NCBI RefSeq assembly: GCF_007860135.1
Contig: NZ_SJPV01000004.1
Location: 310,001 to 374,000, forward strand
Source: Novipirellula artificiosorum
GTDB taxonomy: Bacteria > Planctomycetota > Planctomycetia > Pirellulales > Pirellulaceae
Direction of reading: 5' to 3'
Length of the DNA: 64,000 nucleotides
Within the stretch, counting starts at the first letter, position 1, and every line of letters starts with the position of its first letter. A program made the position numbers and the translations under genes. Shown piece by piece: positions 45,701 to 54,846 of this stretch. The notes beneath the pieces were generated by a model, which ran no database searches, was not told the DNA's origin, and saw only the letters and a program-made list of their open reading frames with translations.

Positions 45701-46061
45701 GATTGCCGATGGCGATGTCGTCACCGCTTGTCAATCCGCGTGTCCGACGCGAGCGATTGAGTTCGGAAATGTGGCTGACCCCAATTCCAAGGTCTCGAAG
45801 AAGCACAAGGATCCTCGCAGTTATGGGATGCTGTCTCAATTGAACGTCAAGGCCCGAACGGAGTATTTGGCGCGAGTTCGCAACCCACACAGCCTGCTGA
45901 TGACACGGGCTCAGATCGACGACTTGGCACAACTGCACTCGCCGCATGCTGGGCATGATGAGTCGCACGAGTCGGGCGCTGATGAACACGACGGCCATGG
46001 TGCCGAAGATCACACCGAGGCTGGTCACACCGAGGCTGGTCACACCGAGGCTCATTCGTAA
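42735..46061 (+). CDS. actB: Alternative Complex III subunit B, molybdopterin-like/iron-sulfur protein
   Basis: A 1108-residue protein. A Tat-type signal (RRRWMQLMGASLAVAGATGC) with a lipobox-like end is followed by a ~700-residue molybdopterin-oxidoreductase-like domain (B1). Known ActB proteins have lost the Mo cofactor. From Cys815 the B2 domain carries ferredoxin-type motifs: CIGCNACVIAC, CMHCETAPCEQVC, CIGTRYCANNC and CTYCVQRVEKAK with CQSACP. The last residues are His/Glu-rich, with an AGHTE repeat. It is the large electron-transfer subunit of quinol:cytochrome c oxidoreductase. Confidence 0.94.
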   Translation: MTSTHSSASPNNETPRARYWRSLSELHDREDFQSYIDREFPVAASEFPEGVSRRRWMQLMGASLAVAGATGCRYPEETIAPFVIRPEGRVPGESYQRATNFELAGRVYNLLVNCVDGRPQKIEPNQDHPTGSGTDAYAQACILGLYDPDRVRGDESFLVRKGEKRREPATWDDFVPYGQALIKTAAQTNQGAGFAVLMPPTASPSLVRVLSLLKEKCPAITLASYDGVRGAAMRTATRKVFGKPAQQRLDLSKAKVILTLQSDILGTDPGMLNNARSFAERRDPNDPTMSRLYVVEGGYTSTGAMADSRLALRPSQMPAFLSELARRVEEATGDDIDADAAVAFDELATPSDRLERFLDVLAADIAAAGSEAVVVVGEPLGADAIAAGIALNKKLGSFGEIQSFAPEVDAELGELATLPDLVAKIDSGEVDSLLVIGGNPVAAAPGDVKLAVAISKLENSIYLGEYDDETAVCCKWSLPLAHPLESWGDCVNDHGAYGVCQPQILPLLGGRASIEIVAAMLDEKEVEGEKIVRRTAEAVSGASLSQRQWRKLLHDGFSDEFVVGGKDELTANAEFTSLGEDAPVAISAEQIDKDDFDVLFVPADGIYDGRFANNGWLQELPQSLTKLTWDNAALMSPATAKSLNLQHGLMIALRQEDALIELPVYELPGCAPGVVTVAIGYGRTRAGMVGGFTEEDVPVVGTDVNGLRTSDAMLLATQVEARPRYKEYELATTQDHWAIDERGRDESERRSFSLVREGTVELLKQVPDFAEAKGPHVPEVGTNGSGSLWREPIMAIEEDNPKLPQWGMSIDLTKCIGCNACVIACQSENNVPIVGKEQVANSREMHWLRLDRYFQGDEENADVVQQPVACMHCETAPCEQVCPVAATVHTDEGINAMAYNRCIGTRYCANNCPFKVRRFNYFNYNEEIGVGYGIDAYPGTIESANRQLQALVMNPEVTVRGRGVMEKCTYCVQRVEKAKIDARKDGGRPIADGDVVTACQSACPTRAIEFGNVADPNSKVSKKHKDPRSYGMLSQLNVKARTEYLARVRNPHSLLMTRAQIDDLAQLHSPHAGHDESHESGADEHDGHGAEDHTEAGHTEAGHTEAHS

Positions 46062-46139
46062 GCTCAAAGCCTTGGGCGGCAATAGCCTGGACCCCAACAA
46101 TCATTCAAACTTCCTACTTCCAACTTCAAACTTCCAAAC

Positions 46140-47540
46140 ATGTCTCTTGCCATCCCGAACGGGTTGAATAATACCGTCGAACGCCCCGGCGAGCGTGCTC
46201 CGCTGGTGCTTGGCGATACGACCTATCACGACATTACCGAGGCGGTCTGCCAGGTCGCGGAACGGCCGCCTGGACGAGCCTGGATGATTGGTTTCTTGGT
46301 TGCCTTTGCCTTGCTGAATTGGCTTGGCATTTGTATCGCCTACCTGATTTACATGGGCGTTGGCGTTTGGGGAAACCAAGCACCGGTGTTCTGGGGTTGG
46401 CCGATTGTCAACTTTGTCTTTTGGGTTGGGATTGGTCACGCAGGAACGTTGATTAGTGCGATCTTGTTTTTGTTCCGCCAAGAATGGCGAACCAGTATCA
46501 ACCGGGCTGCCGAAGCGATGACGATCTTTGCCGTCGCTTGCGCTGGAACCTTCCCTGGGATTCACGTTGGTCGGGCATGGTTAGCCTTTTGGTTAGCGCC
46601 TTATCCGAGTTTGAATCTTTGGATGTGGCCTCAATTCCGCAGTCCGCTGCTGTGGGACGTTTTTGCGGTCAGCACGTATGGAACGGTCTCGCTGCTGTTT
46701 TGGTACATGGGCATGGTGCCCGATTTGGCAACGTTCCGCGATCGATCCAAGAACAAATGGCGGCGGATGGCTTACGGTCTTTTGGCACTCGGTTGGACCG
46801 GGTCGTCACGCCACTGGATGCGATATGAGAAAGCTTACGCCTTACTGGCTGCCTTTGCCGCTCCGCTGGTTCTGTCGGTGCATACGATCGTTTCGTTTGA
46901 CTTTGCGGTCTCACAAGTGCCCGGTTGGCATACAACGATTTTCCCACCTTACTTTGTCGCTGGTGCAATCTTCAGCGGTTTTGCAATGGTGCTGACGTTG
47001 ATGGTGCCCGCGCGAAGCATGCTGGGGCTCGAAAAGCTGATTACCATTCGGCATTTAGAAAACATGTGCAAGATCATCTTGGCGACCGGATCGATCGTGG
47101 GATTGGCGTACGGCACCGAGTTCTTCATTGCCTGGTACGGACAAGTGCCCGAAGAGCAATTCGCTTTCCTGAACCGAGCGCTGGGTCCGTATTGGTGGGC
47201 TTACTTGACGATGGTTTCCTGTAACGTCCTGAGTCCCCAATTGTTCTGGTTCAAGAAATGTCGAACGACACCATGGATCATCGTGGTGATTTGTATTTTT
47301 GTAAATATTGGGATGTGGTTCGAACGATTCGTGATTGTCGTGACCAGTTTGTCACGAGACTACCTTCCCAGTGCTTGGTCCTACTTCCATCCCACTTGGG
47401 TGGATTGGTCCATGTTGATCGGATCGTTTGGGTTGTTCTTCACATTGTTCTTATTGTTCTGCAAGTTGATGCCGGTCATCAACATGGCGGAAACCAAGAG
47501 TACGCTTGCGAAGCAATTGCACATGAGCCATCACGAGTAG
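46140..47540 (+). CDS. actC: Alternative Complex III subunit C, NrfD-like quinol-oxidising membrane protein
   Basis: A 466-residue NrfD/PsrC-type protein with about ten membrane helices. Characteristic stretches are [25 protein letters not shown] (quinone-site His region), [26 protein letters not shown] and [22 protein letters not shown]. It oxidises menaquinol/ubiquinol in ACIII and may contribute to proton translocation. It is 78 bp behind actB and followed by the actDE fusion. Confidence 0.94.
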   Translation: MSLAIPNGLNNTVERPGERAPLVLGDTTYHDITEAVCQVAERPPGRAWMIGFLVAFALLNWLGICIAYLIYMGVGVWGNQAPVFWGWPIVNFVFWVGIGHAGTLISAILFLFRQEWRTSINRAAEAMTIFAVACAGTFPGIHVGRAWLAFWLAPYPSLNLWMWPQFRSPLLWDVFAVSTYGTVSLLFWYMGMVPDLATFRDRSKNKWRRMAYGLLALGWTGSSRHWMRYEKAYALLAAFAAPLVLSVHTIVSFDFAVSQVPGWHTTIFPPYFVAGAIFSGFAMVLTLMVPARSMLGLEKLITIRHLENMCKIILATGSIVGLAYGTEFFIAWYGQVPEEQFAFLNRALGPYWWAYLTMVSCNVLSPQLFWFKKCRTTPWIIVVICIFVNIGMWFERFVIVVTSLSRDYLPSAWSYFHPTWVDWSMLIGSFGLFFTLFLLFCKLMPVINMAETKSTLAKQLHMSHHE

Positions 47541-47635
47541 TTCCGTTCTGTGACGCCGTCACAGAGGTTTCGAAGTTAACAATCCCGTGACCGTGTCTCG
47601 GGAATACGATTACATATCACTGTCAGACCTTAAGC

Positions 47636-49042
47636 ATGTCAGACGACAAAAACGAAAAGAAAGTCCACGGAATCGTTGCCGAATACACGTCGGTCGATTC
47701 GCTCTTGGTCGCATGTCGACGGATTCGCGATGCCGGTTACACCAAAACCGATGCCTTCACTCCGTTTGCGGTCCATGGCATCGACGAAGCCCTTGGCATC
47801 AAACCGACGTTTCTGCCGTGGATCGCGCTGGGTGGCGGTGTCGCGGGCTTGGTGACAGCGCTGCTGATGCAGATTTGGATGAACGGGATTAATTACCCCT
47901 ACATCATATCGGGTAAGCCTTACATCTCGCTTCCAGCGTTCATGCCGGTGGCGTTTGAGTTGACGATCTTGTTCGCTTCGTTTGGTGCCTTCTTTGGCAT
48001 GTGGGCTCTGAACGGATTGCCTCGATTCAGCAACCCGATCTTTACCGACCCGCGATTTGATCGAGCCACCGACGATCGGTTTTTCTTGTATATCGATGCG
48101 AAAGACAAGAGCTTCGATCAAGCCGGAGCAGAGAAATTGCTTGGCGAGACGGGGACCGAATACATCAACACGGTGGTCGACGACGACAGCTCCACGACGG
48201 TCCCCAAGTTCTTGCTGACAACGTTGATCGCCGTGATCGCGATTTCGTTCATTCCCGCACTTGTTGTGGCTCGAATGCGTGTCACCACCAGCAGCAAGCC
48301 AAGGTTCCACATTTTCCCCGACATGGATTTTTCACCTGCTCGTGATGCTCAGCAAACGACGTCACTGTTTGCCGATAGCCGGGCCATGCGACCCGATGTT
48401 CCCGGGACTGTAGCGCGAGGCGAAATGGAAGAGAACCTCGATTTCTTGACCGGGATCCAGATGGAATTGCTTTCCAGCGTCGATGCGGATCGAGCCGAGC
48501 GTTTGGTTCGAACCTACGCGCAAGAAGGTGAACCGTCGGAAAAGGCTTCCGACCAGGGCGCCGAACCGGCCAAGAGCGTGATGGACACGACACCATGGCT
48601 GGAGCAAAATCCGATCAAGATTACCGAAGCCTTTGTCCAACAGGGTCAGTTGCAGTTCAACATCTACTGCTCGACCTGCCATGGCATGGACGGCCGCGGC
48701 AACGGGTTGGTCAATAACCGCGCTCAGCAAATCATGGCATCGTCGTGGATTCCTCCTGCATCGATGCACCAGCAGAGCTTATACGCCGAACAATATCCCG
48801 ACGGAAAACTGTTCAGCACCATCAGCAATGGAATTCGCAAGATGCCTGGCTACGCAGGTCAGATCAAGACTCGCGATCGTTGGGCCATCGTCGCCTACGT
48901 GCGAGCACTTCAACAGAGTCAAAATGCTTCGCTTGATTTGGTCCCAGAGAATCAGCGGGCAGAAATCAAAGCCGAGCAGGCAAGGGTAGAGAAGAAGCTC
49001 GCCGAACAGGCCGAAGCCGAACGCAAGAAAGAAGCAGAGTGA
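47636..49042 (+). CDS. actDE: Alternative Complex III subunits D and E fused (DUF3341 plus cytochrome c)
   Basis: A 468-residue protein. Residues ~10-180 match ActD (DUF3341): GIVAEYTSVDSLLVACRRIRDAGY, two membrane helices (GGGVAGLVTALLMQIW; ELTILFASFGAFFGMWALN) and FLYIDAKD. A third helix near 195 (FLLTTLIAVIAISFIPALVV) anchors a C-terminal monoheme cytochrome c domain (FNIYCSTCHGMDGRGNG; axial Met in IRKMPGYAGQI), which corresponds to ActE. The last ~30 residues are a charged coiled tail. ActD and ActE are separate genes in many bacteria. Confidence 0.92.
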   Translation: MSDDKNEKKVHGIVAEYTSVDSLLVACRRIRDAGYTKTDAFTPFAVHGIDEALGIKPTFLPWIALGGGVAGLVTALLMQIWMNGINYPYIISGKPYISLPAFMPVAFELTILFASFGAFFGMWALNGLPRFSNPIFTDPRFDRATDDRFFLYIDAKDKSFDQAGAEKLLGETGTEYINTVVDDDSSTTVPKFLLTTLIAVIAISFIPALVVARMRVTTSSKPRFHIFPDMDFSPARDAQQTTSLFADSRAMRPDVPGTVARGEMEENLDFLTGIQMELLSSVDADRAERLVRTYAQEGEPSEKASDQGAEPAKSVMDTTPWLEQNPIKITEAFVQQGQLQFNIYCSTCHGMDGRGNGLVNNRAQQIMASSWIPPASMHQQSLYAEQYPDGKLFSTISNGIRKMPGYAGQIKTRDRWAIVAYVRALQQSQNASLDLVPENQRAEIKAEQARVEKKLAEQAEAERKKEAE

Positions 49043-49155
49043 GCTGCCGTTGATAAGTAGGTCAGACGCAAGCTGACCCATTCGATTTTTCGTGCCGGTG
49101 ACCCAGCTGGCCGAAGTACAGATCCTTTCACCATTTTTTTGAACTGTTCACCAAG

Positions 49156-50424
49156 ATGTCCAAGCACGCACCGGCCATCAAACCGGCTGACGACCCAGCC
49201 TTTCAGTTGCCCTCAAAACTGTCGGCACTTAGCATTCCGCTGTGCGCCGGAGGGCTGTTTGCGTTGATCGCCGGATGGGCCATCGGAAACTGGGGCGTCG
49301 ATAGTCACTTCAGCATGTCGGCTTACCTGACTGCATTCATTTACTGCCTCACGATCGCCCTCGGGGCGTTGTTCTTCGTGTTGATCCAGCATTTGTCTCG
49401 CGCGGGATGGAGCGTGGTGGTGCGACGCGTTGCCGAGTTGATCATGCTCATGCTGGTGCCGTTGGCGGTGTTGTTCATTCCGATTGTCGTTTCGTTGTGG
49501 ACCGGCGAAGGAACGATCTACAAGTGGGATGACCCTGCCTTTGCGGAACACCACCACATCCCCGCCGCGGTTTGGGAAAACAAGACCCTCTACCTGGAAC
49601 CGAATTTCTTTGCGGCTCGCGCGGTGATTTACTTCGTGATTTGGATTGGTTTGGCGGTCTACTTCTTCCGCAGCAGTGTCACGCAAGACGAGACGGGCGA
49701 GAAAAGAATCACCGAACGGATGCAAAAGTGGAGCGCTCCGGCATTGATCCTGTTGTCGCTGAGCATGTCGTTCGCAATGTTCGATTGGGTGATGTCTCTG
49801 GCACCCATGTGGTTCTCGACCATGTTCGGCGTCTACCTGTTCTCGGGGGGCATCCTGTCAGCCCATTGTGCGATCGCAGCCGGGACGTATCTGTTGCAAA
49901 AAACAGGTGCAATGCGTGACGAAGTGACCGTCGAGCACTACCATGATTTGGGCAAGTACATCTTCGGTTTCGTGTTCTTCTGGATCTACATCGCCTTCAG
50001 CCAGTACCTGTTGATTTGGTACGGCGCTATCCCCGAAGAGACCATTTGGTTCTACCACCGTCAGCTTGGAATTTGGGGCGTTTTATCGCTCGTCTTGGTT
50101 TTCTTCCATTGGATTCTACCCTTCATTGGTACGATGAGCCGGCATGTACGCCGTCGGCCAACGCTGGTTTTCGGGTGGAGTGTTTACATTCTGGTTTTGC
50201 ACTTCGTCGACGTCTATTGGTGCGTGATGCCCGAGGTTTACGAAGGCCCCGGAGGGGGGCTCGACGCAGCGGGGGGGGTCCCAGGCATTGCCTCAAGCCT
50301 TTTGAGTGCGGCTGGCATGGTTGCGTTGATGCTCGGCATGATCCTGACGATCGCGGGACAAACCCGAATTGCTGCGTCGCGTGATCCACGATTTGGCGAA
50401 TCGCTCGCTTTCGAAAACATTTAA
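49156..50424 (+). CDS. actF: Alternative Complex III subunit F, membrane protein
   Basis: A 422-residue protein with about ten membrane helices and NrfD-like character, related to ActC. Features include AEHHHIPAAVWENKTLYL, SLAPMWFSTMFGVYLFSGG and FSQYLLIWYGAIPEETIWFYHR, which are characteristic of ActF in quinol:cytochrome c oxidoreductases. With ActC it forms the membrane part of ACIII. It is followed after 43 bp by a small membrane protein gene. Confidence 0.93.
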   Translation: MSKHAPAIKPADDPAFQLPSKLSALSIPLCAGGLFALIAGWAIGNWGVDSHFSMSAYLTAFIYCLTIALGALFFVLIQHLSRAGWSVVVRRVAELIMLMLVPLAVLFIPIVVSLWTGEGTIYKWDDPAFAEHHHIPAAVWENKTLYLEPNFFAARAVIYFVIWIGLAVYFFRSSVTQDETGEKRITERMQKWSAPALILLSLSMSFAMFDWVMSLAPMWFSTMFGVYLFSGGILSAHCAIAAGTYLLQKTGAMRDEVTVEHYHDLGKYIFGFVFFWIYIAFSQYLLIWYGAIPEETIWFYHRQLGIWGVLSLVLVFFHWILPFIGTMSRHVRRRPTLVFGWSVYILVLHFVDVYWCVMPEVYEGPGGGLDAAGGVPGIASSLLSAAGMVALMLGMILTIAGQTRIAASRDPRFGESLAFENI

Positions 50425-50467
50425 GAATTCATCTGACCCACCGCTTCGCGAGACAGAACAAACTGCC

Positions 50468-50893
50468 ATGGCACATTACGATGATCTGAACAGCAAACGC
50501 ATATTCGCCATCGGGGGAATTTCGGTAATCGTTACGATCTTGACCGCTCTTGCGGTTCAAGTCTTGTACTTCGCGATGGCCCAATGGCAATCCGAATCGC
50601 TGAGCGAGCGACATTACAACCGCCAAAATGCGTTTCTTGACGAACAGGCTACTCAAATTGCCAGCTACGGCGTCGATATCGAAACCGGAAACGTCACGAT
50701 TCCCATCGAAAAGGCAATGGAATTGATGGTTTCAACGAATCCGTCGATTTCGGAAACCAAGCCCGAAGCTGATTCAGCAACCGCGGACGACGCGAAGGCA
50801 GCCAGCGAAACGAACGACGAACTCCGTGAAGACGCAGTTGAGGAGGTCAGCGATGAACCGAACACCAACGCGGATGAAAACGATGAAGTCTAG
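50468..50893 (+). CDS. hypothetical membrane-anchored protein in the ACIII/caa3 operon
   Basis: A 141-residue protein with one N-terminal helix (IFAIGGISVIVTILTALAVQVLYFAMAQW) and a periplasmic part of about 90 residues that ends in an acidic Ala/Glu/Asp-rich tail. The ESLSERHYNRQNAFLDEQ segment is the only ordered-looking part. I do not recognise a family. Its place between actF and the SCO gene suggests a role in oxidase or ACIII assembly. It overlaps the SCO gene by 41 bp. Confidence 0.7.
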   Translation: MAHYDDLNSKRIFAIGGISVIVTILTALAVQVLYFAMAQWQSESLSERHYNRQNAFLDEQATQIASYGVDIETGNVTIPIEKAMELMVSTNPSISETKPEADSATADDAKAASETNDELREDAVEEVSDEPNTNADENDEV

Positions 50894-51806
50894 GCAGATG
50901 TGCAGTTTGGCATTTGGCAAGTATCAACCCTTGTCACGAGGGTTTGCCTCTGTCTTTTTCATGGGGCTGGTCTTCGCTGGTTTGCCATCGGTGCCGGCTC
51001 AGGACCAAGTGCGGATGGGGGCCGAGGTTCAATTGAACAATTCGCTTCCTCCCGAAGCGCTCGGGATCACGGTGGAACAGAAGTTGGGCAATACGATCCC
51101 GCTCGACCTGCCGCTGGTGGATTCGGCCGGCCATCAGGTCACGACTGGCGATTTTCTCGATGGCAAGAAACCGACGATCGTCACGCTCAACTACAGCGAT
51201 TGTCCGATGCTATGCAATGTCCAACTGAACGCATTGACCCAATCGCTTAACGAATTGGATTTGAAGATTGGTGAGGATTTTCGCATCTTAACGGTCAGCA
51301 TCGATCCCTTGGAAACGACCGAGAAGATTCGTAGTACCAAAGAAAAATATGTCGATCAATTGTCCGCCCAACTCGGCGCCAGCGATGGCTGGGAGTTCTG
51401 CACTGCGACGCAGCCGGTGATCACACGACTCGCGGATCTATTAGGATTTCGTTACCGCTATGACGCGGTCAACAAACAATACAACCATCCCGCGATGTTA
51501 GCGTTCGTCTCGCCGGAAGGCATCATTTCGCGATACTCGCTGAGCATCGAGTTTCCACCCGAGCAACTGAAATTGGCGTTGATCGAGGCGGGCGAAGGCA
51601 CGGTCGGGTCGCCAGTCGATCAGTTCATTTTGTGGTGTTACAGCTACGATTCGGACAGCAACAGCTACACCCCTCAAGCACGGCGTTTGATGAGCGTCGG
51701 CGGGGGCGCGACGGTCGTTCTGATGCTTGCTTGTCTCGCCCCTTATTGGTTCGGACGGAAACGAACGCCTAAAACTCAACCGACAACCGACTCGACGGAT
51801 CGATGA
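50853..51806 (+). CDS. SCO1/SenC/PrrC-type copper chaperone of the caa3 oxidase
   Basis: A 317-residue protein with an exported thioredoxin fold. TLNYSDCPMLCNVQLNAL has the CxxxC copper site, and QYNHPAMLAFVSPEG has the distal His ligand. A C-terminal membrane helix follows (GGGATVVLMLACLAPYWF). SCO proteins load copper into the CuA centre of subunit II, whose gene follows 86 bp later. ATG at 50853 is chosen because GAGGAGG lies 8 bp upstream; this makes the start overlap the previous gene by 41 bp. Confidence 0.9.
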   Translation: MNRTPTRMKTMKSRQMCSLAFGKYQPLSRGFASVFFMGLVFAGLPSVPAQDQVRMGAEVQLNNSLPPEALGITVEQKLGNTIPLDLPLVDSAGHQVTTGDFLDGKKPTIVTLNYSDCPMLCNVQLNALTQSLNELDLKIGEDFRILTVSIDPLETTEKIRSTKEKYVDQLSAQLGASDGWEFCTATQPVITRLADLLGFRYRYDAVNKQYNHPAMLAFVSPEGIISRYSLSIEFPPEQLKLALIEAGEGTVGSPVDQFILWCYSYDSDSNSYTPQARRLMSVGGGATVVLMLACLAPYWFGRKRTPKTQPTTDSTDR

Positions 51807-51892
51807 GATCGGTTCGATCTGTCGCATCGGATGGAAACGACAACTCCTAGAACAATCAGACTTAACGAAACTTAGAAAAACGACAACTGACC

Positions 51893-52981
51893 ATGTTACC
51901 TGCCGCATTCTCGCTGCTCGCCGACTACACCGAAGACTACGCGTGGTTCCCCGATTCCGCGTCGACGTTTTCCTCGGAAGTCGACTGGCTCTACAAAGTC
52001 ATTACCGGCATCGGATTCGTCTTTTTCGTCGGCGTGATCATCGCATTGTTTGGGTTTGCACTCAAATACCGCAAGGCAAAAGGTCAAAAGGCCGAAAGCC
52101 AAGTGTCACACAACACGCCTCTCGAGCTGGCATGGTCGGTGATCCCGTCCATTTTCTTGGTTGGGATGTTTATCTTCGGTGCCAAGGTCTACTTGGACAT
52201 GCGGACGGTTCCCGATGGTTCCTACGAAGTGGGCGTGCAAGCGTTCAAGTGGGGCTGGACGATGGACTACGGACGCGGGACGTTTCACCCCGAGTTGCAC
52301 TTGCTTGTGAATGAACCTACCAAGTTGACGATGCGCAGCAGTGATGTGATCCACAGTCTCTATGTCCCTGCGTTTCGTGCAAAGAAAGATGTTGTTCCGG
52401 GGCGTTACAACTACATGTGGTTTGAACCGACTCTGGCAACCGAAAAGGTCAGCGACGAGGACTTGGCTGCTGCGGTCAAAGAAACCGAAGAGAGTGGGGC
52501 GGAGTGGGATTACGACAAGTACCAATTCACTCCCGATGGCTACCGTTTTTACGACTTGTATTGTGCGGAGTACTGTGGCGAAAACCACTCGCAAATGCAG
52601 ACCGTGGTCGTGGTCCACAAGACTCGCGAGGACCTGGATGCATGGATCAAGAAATACAGCAGCCGTAGCGATACCGAGTCACTTGAATCGTATGGTGAAA
52701 AACTCTATGCCCGTCGCGGTTGCTCGGGCTGTCACAGTATCGATGGTTCACCACGCGTAGGCCCGACTTGGAAAGACGCGTTCGGATCGATGCGTGCACT
52801 CACCAGCGGTGCGACGGTCAAAGTGGATGAGAATTACCTTCGTGAATCAATCATCTACCCGAAAGAGAAAATCGCCGCCGGATATCAGCCCGTGATGCCG
52901 AGCTACAAGGGCCAATTGAGCGATGACGATATTGATTCGATGATCGCCTACATGAAGTCACTCTCCGCCAATGCGGAATAA
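51893..52981 (+). CDS. coxB: cytochrome c oxidase subunit II with fused cytochrome c (caa3 type)
   Basis: A 362-residue protein. Two membrane helices (about 30-55 and 80-105) precede the cupredoxin domain with the CuA site: DVIHSLYVPAF and Cys224/Cys228 in CAEYCGENHSQM, with the His and Met ligands. A C-terminal monoheme cytochrome c (Cys277, RRGCSGCHSIDGSPRVGP; axial Met in VMPSYKG) follows, defining the caa3 type. It accepts electrons from ACIII or its cytochrome and feeds CuA. Confidence 0.95.
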   Translation: MLPAAFSLLADYTEDYAWFPDSASTFSSEVDWLYKVITGIGFVFFVGVIIALFGFALKYRKAKGQKAESQVSHNTPLELAWSVIPSIFLVGMFIFGAKVYLDMRTVPDGSYEVGVQAFKWGWTMDYGRGTFHPELHLLVNEPTKLTMRSSDVIHSLYVPAFRAKKDVVPGRYNYMWFEPTLATEKVSDEDLAAAVKETEESGAEWDYDKYQFTPDGYRFYDLYCAEYCGENHSQMQTVVVVHKTREDLDAWIKKYSSRSDTESLESYGEKLYARRGCSGCHSIDGSPRVGPTWKDAFGSMRALTSGATVKVDENYLRESIIYPKEKIAAGYQPVMPSYKGQLSDDDIDSMIAYMKSLSANAE

Positions 52982-53050
52982 ACAGCTACGCAAACCAACC
53001 CGACAAAGACCAATAACGCACCTGTCGCGTTTTAACGAGGTAAGAGAAAC

Positions 53051-54787
53051 ATGTCTGCTGGATTGAATATTCCGGGAGCCACCGTGCGTGACCCTGGTTT
53101 TCCAACCGAACGCGAAAACTATCTGACGAACTCCAAGGGGGTTCTCAGTTGGATGTTCACGCTCGACCACAAACGGATCGGCGTCATGTACCTGATCGGA
53201 GTGACCCTGTCGTTCGCCCTTGGCGGATTGCTGGCGTTCGCTTTGCGATGGCATTTGCTCGATCCTGATGGGACTCTGTTCACGAACAACATCTACAACC
53301 AAGTGTTCACGCTTCACGGCGCGATCATGGTGTTCTTGTTCATCATCCCGAGCATTCCCGCTGCCCTCGGTAACTTCTTAGTCCCCATCATGCTCGGGGC
53401 GAAAGACGTTGCCTTCCCGAGATTGAACCTCAGCAGTTTCTACCTTTGGATTTTCGGTGCGATCTTTTTCGTGATGGCGCTTTGCGCAAGCGGTCTCGAC
53501 ACCGGTTGGACCTTTTACACGCCTTACAGCACAACGACCGACACGTCGGTCATCATGGCGACGCTGGGGGCATTTATCCTTGGTTTCAGCTCAATTTTCA
53601 CCGGCTTGAACTTCATCGTAACGATCAACACGATGCGTCCTCCCGGAATGACCTGGTTCCGGATGCCGCTGTTCTTGTGGGCTACCTACGCGACCAGCAT
53701 CATCCAAGTGTTGGCAACGCCCGTTTTGGGAATCACGTTGCTGCTGCTGATCGCGGAGCGGACGATGCACATTGGGATTTTTGATCCTGAATACAATGGC
53801 GACCCGGTCACCTACCAGCACTTCTTTTGGTTCTACAGCCATCCGGCCGTCTACATCATGATCCTGCCAGCCTTTGGGATCATCAGCGAGATCATTAGCG
53901 TCCATAGTCACAAACACATCTTTGGTTATCGCTTCATCGCCTACTCGTCGATCGCGATTGCACTGCTTGGTTTCCTGGTCTGGGGGCATCACATGTTCAC
54001 CGCCGGGATGAGCGACATGACGACGATTATTTTCAGCGCCTTGACGTTTACCGTCTCGGTCCCCTCTGCCATCAAGGTTTTCAATTGGCTGGCGACGATG
54101 TACAAGGGATCGATCAGCCTCACGACGCCGATGTGCTACGCGATCTCGTTCATTTTCTTGTTCACCATTGGTGGGCTGACGGGGCTTCATCTCGGGACCC
54201 TGGCAACCGACCAACACCTGCACGACACCTACTTTGTCGTTGCCCATTTCCACTACGTGATGGTGGGTGGAACCCTGGTTGCGTTCCTGGGAGGTTTGTT
54301 CCATTGGTGGCCCAAGATGTTCGGCAAGCTTTACAACGAGAACGGCGGGCGGATATCGGCCTTTTTGGTGTTTCTTGGGTTTAACCTGACCTTCCTGCCG
54401 CAGTTCATTTTGGGTAGCCGTGGGATGCCACGCCGATATGCAACGTATGACCCCGAGTTTGCGACGCTGCATACCGCCAGCACGCATGGAGCCTTGATCC
54501 TTGGCATCGGATTATTGGTCGCCTTGGTTGTGCTGTTGATGTCACTGGTGCGTGGCAAACGAGCCTCGGCGAATCCCTGGGGCGGCGCGACATTGGAATG
54601 GAATTGCACCAGCCCTCCTCCGTTCTACAACTTTGAGCGGCCTCCGGTCGTTGGCGATCCGTATGACTTCCATGACATCGAATGGGATGAGCAAAACGAA
54701 CGCTACGTGACGATCGAGCCGGAACGTAAAATGGTGCCCGAGACCGAGCCAGCGGAAGCGCCGGCTCACGCAGCCGATAAGCAGTAG
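53051..54787 (+). CDS. coxA: cytochrome c oxidase subunit I, A2-type
   Basis: A 578-residue 12-helix heme-copper oxidase with the heme/CuB ligands visible ([33 protein letters not shown]). In helix VI the sequence is Y262-S-H-P-A-V, the YSHP signature of A2-type oxidases, in place of the Glu of A1-type enzymes, so the D-channel end is formed by Tyr/Ser. It reduces O2 and pumps protons. The order coxB-coxA-coxC-coxD is conserved here. The C-terminal ~70 residues are hydrophilic and extended. Confidence 0.96.
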   Translation: MSAGLNIPGATVRDPGFPTERENYLTNSKGVLSWMFTLDHKRIGVMYLIGVTLSFALGGLLAFALRWHLLDPDGTLFTNNIYNQVFTLHGAIMVFLFIIPSIPAALGNFLVPIMLGAKDVAFPRLNLSSFYLWIFGAIFFVMALCASGLDTGWTFYTPYSTTTDTSVIMATLGAFILGFSSIFTGLNFIVTINTMRPPGMTWFRMPLFLWATYATSIIQVLATPVLGITLLLLIAERTMHIGIFDPEYNGDPVTYQHFFWFYSHPAVYIMILPAFGIISEIISVHSHKHIFGYRFIAYSSIAIALLGFLVWGHHMFTAGMSDMTTIIFSALTFTVSVPSAIKVFNWLATMYKGSISLTTPMCYAISFIFLFTIGGLTGLHLGTLATDQHLHDTYFVVAHFHYVMVGGTLVAFLGGLFHWWPKMFGKLYNENGGRISAFLVFLGFNLTFLPQFILGSRGMPRRYATYDPEFATLHTASTHGALILGIGLLVALVVLLMSLVRGKRASANPWGGATLEWNCTSPPPFYNFERPPVVGDPYDFHDIEWDEQNERYVTIEPERKMVPETEPAEAPAHAADKQ

Positions 54788-54846
54788 CTGCTTCGCTTGT
54801 TCTTCCTTGTTTGAAATCATCCTCATCCTTCAGCGTTCCCAATTTC

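Noticed and set aside
45021..46100. 359-codon minus-strand frame opposite actB
   Set aside because: Lies wholly inside the Fe-S domain coding region of actB, whose Cys motifs are unmistakable.
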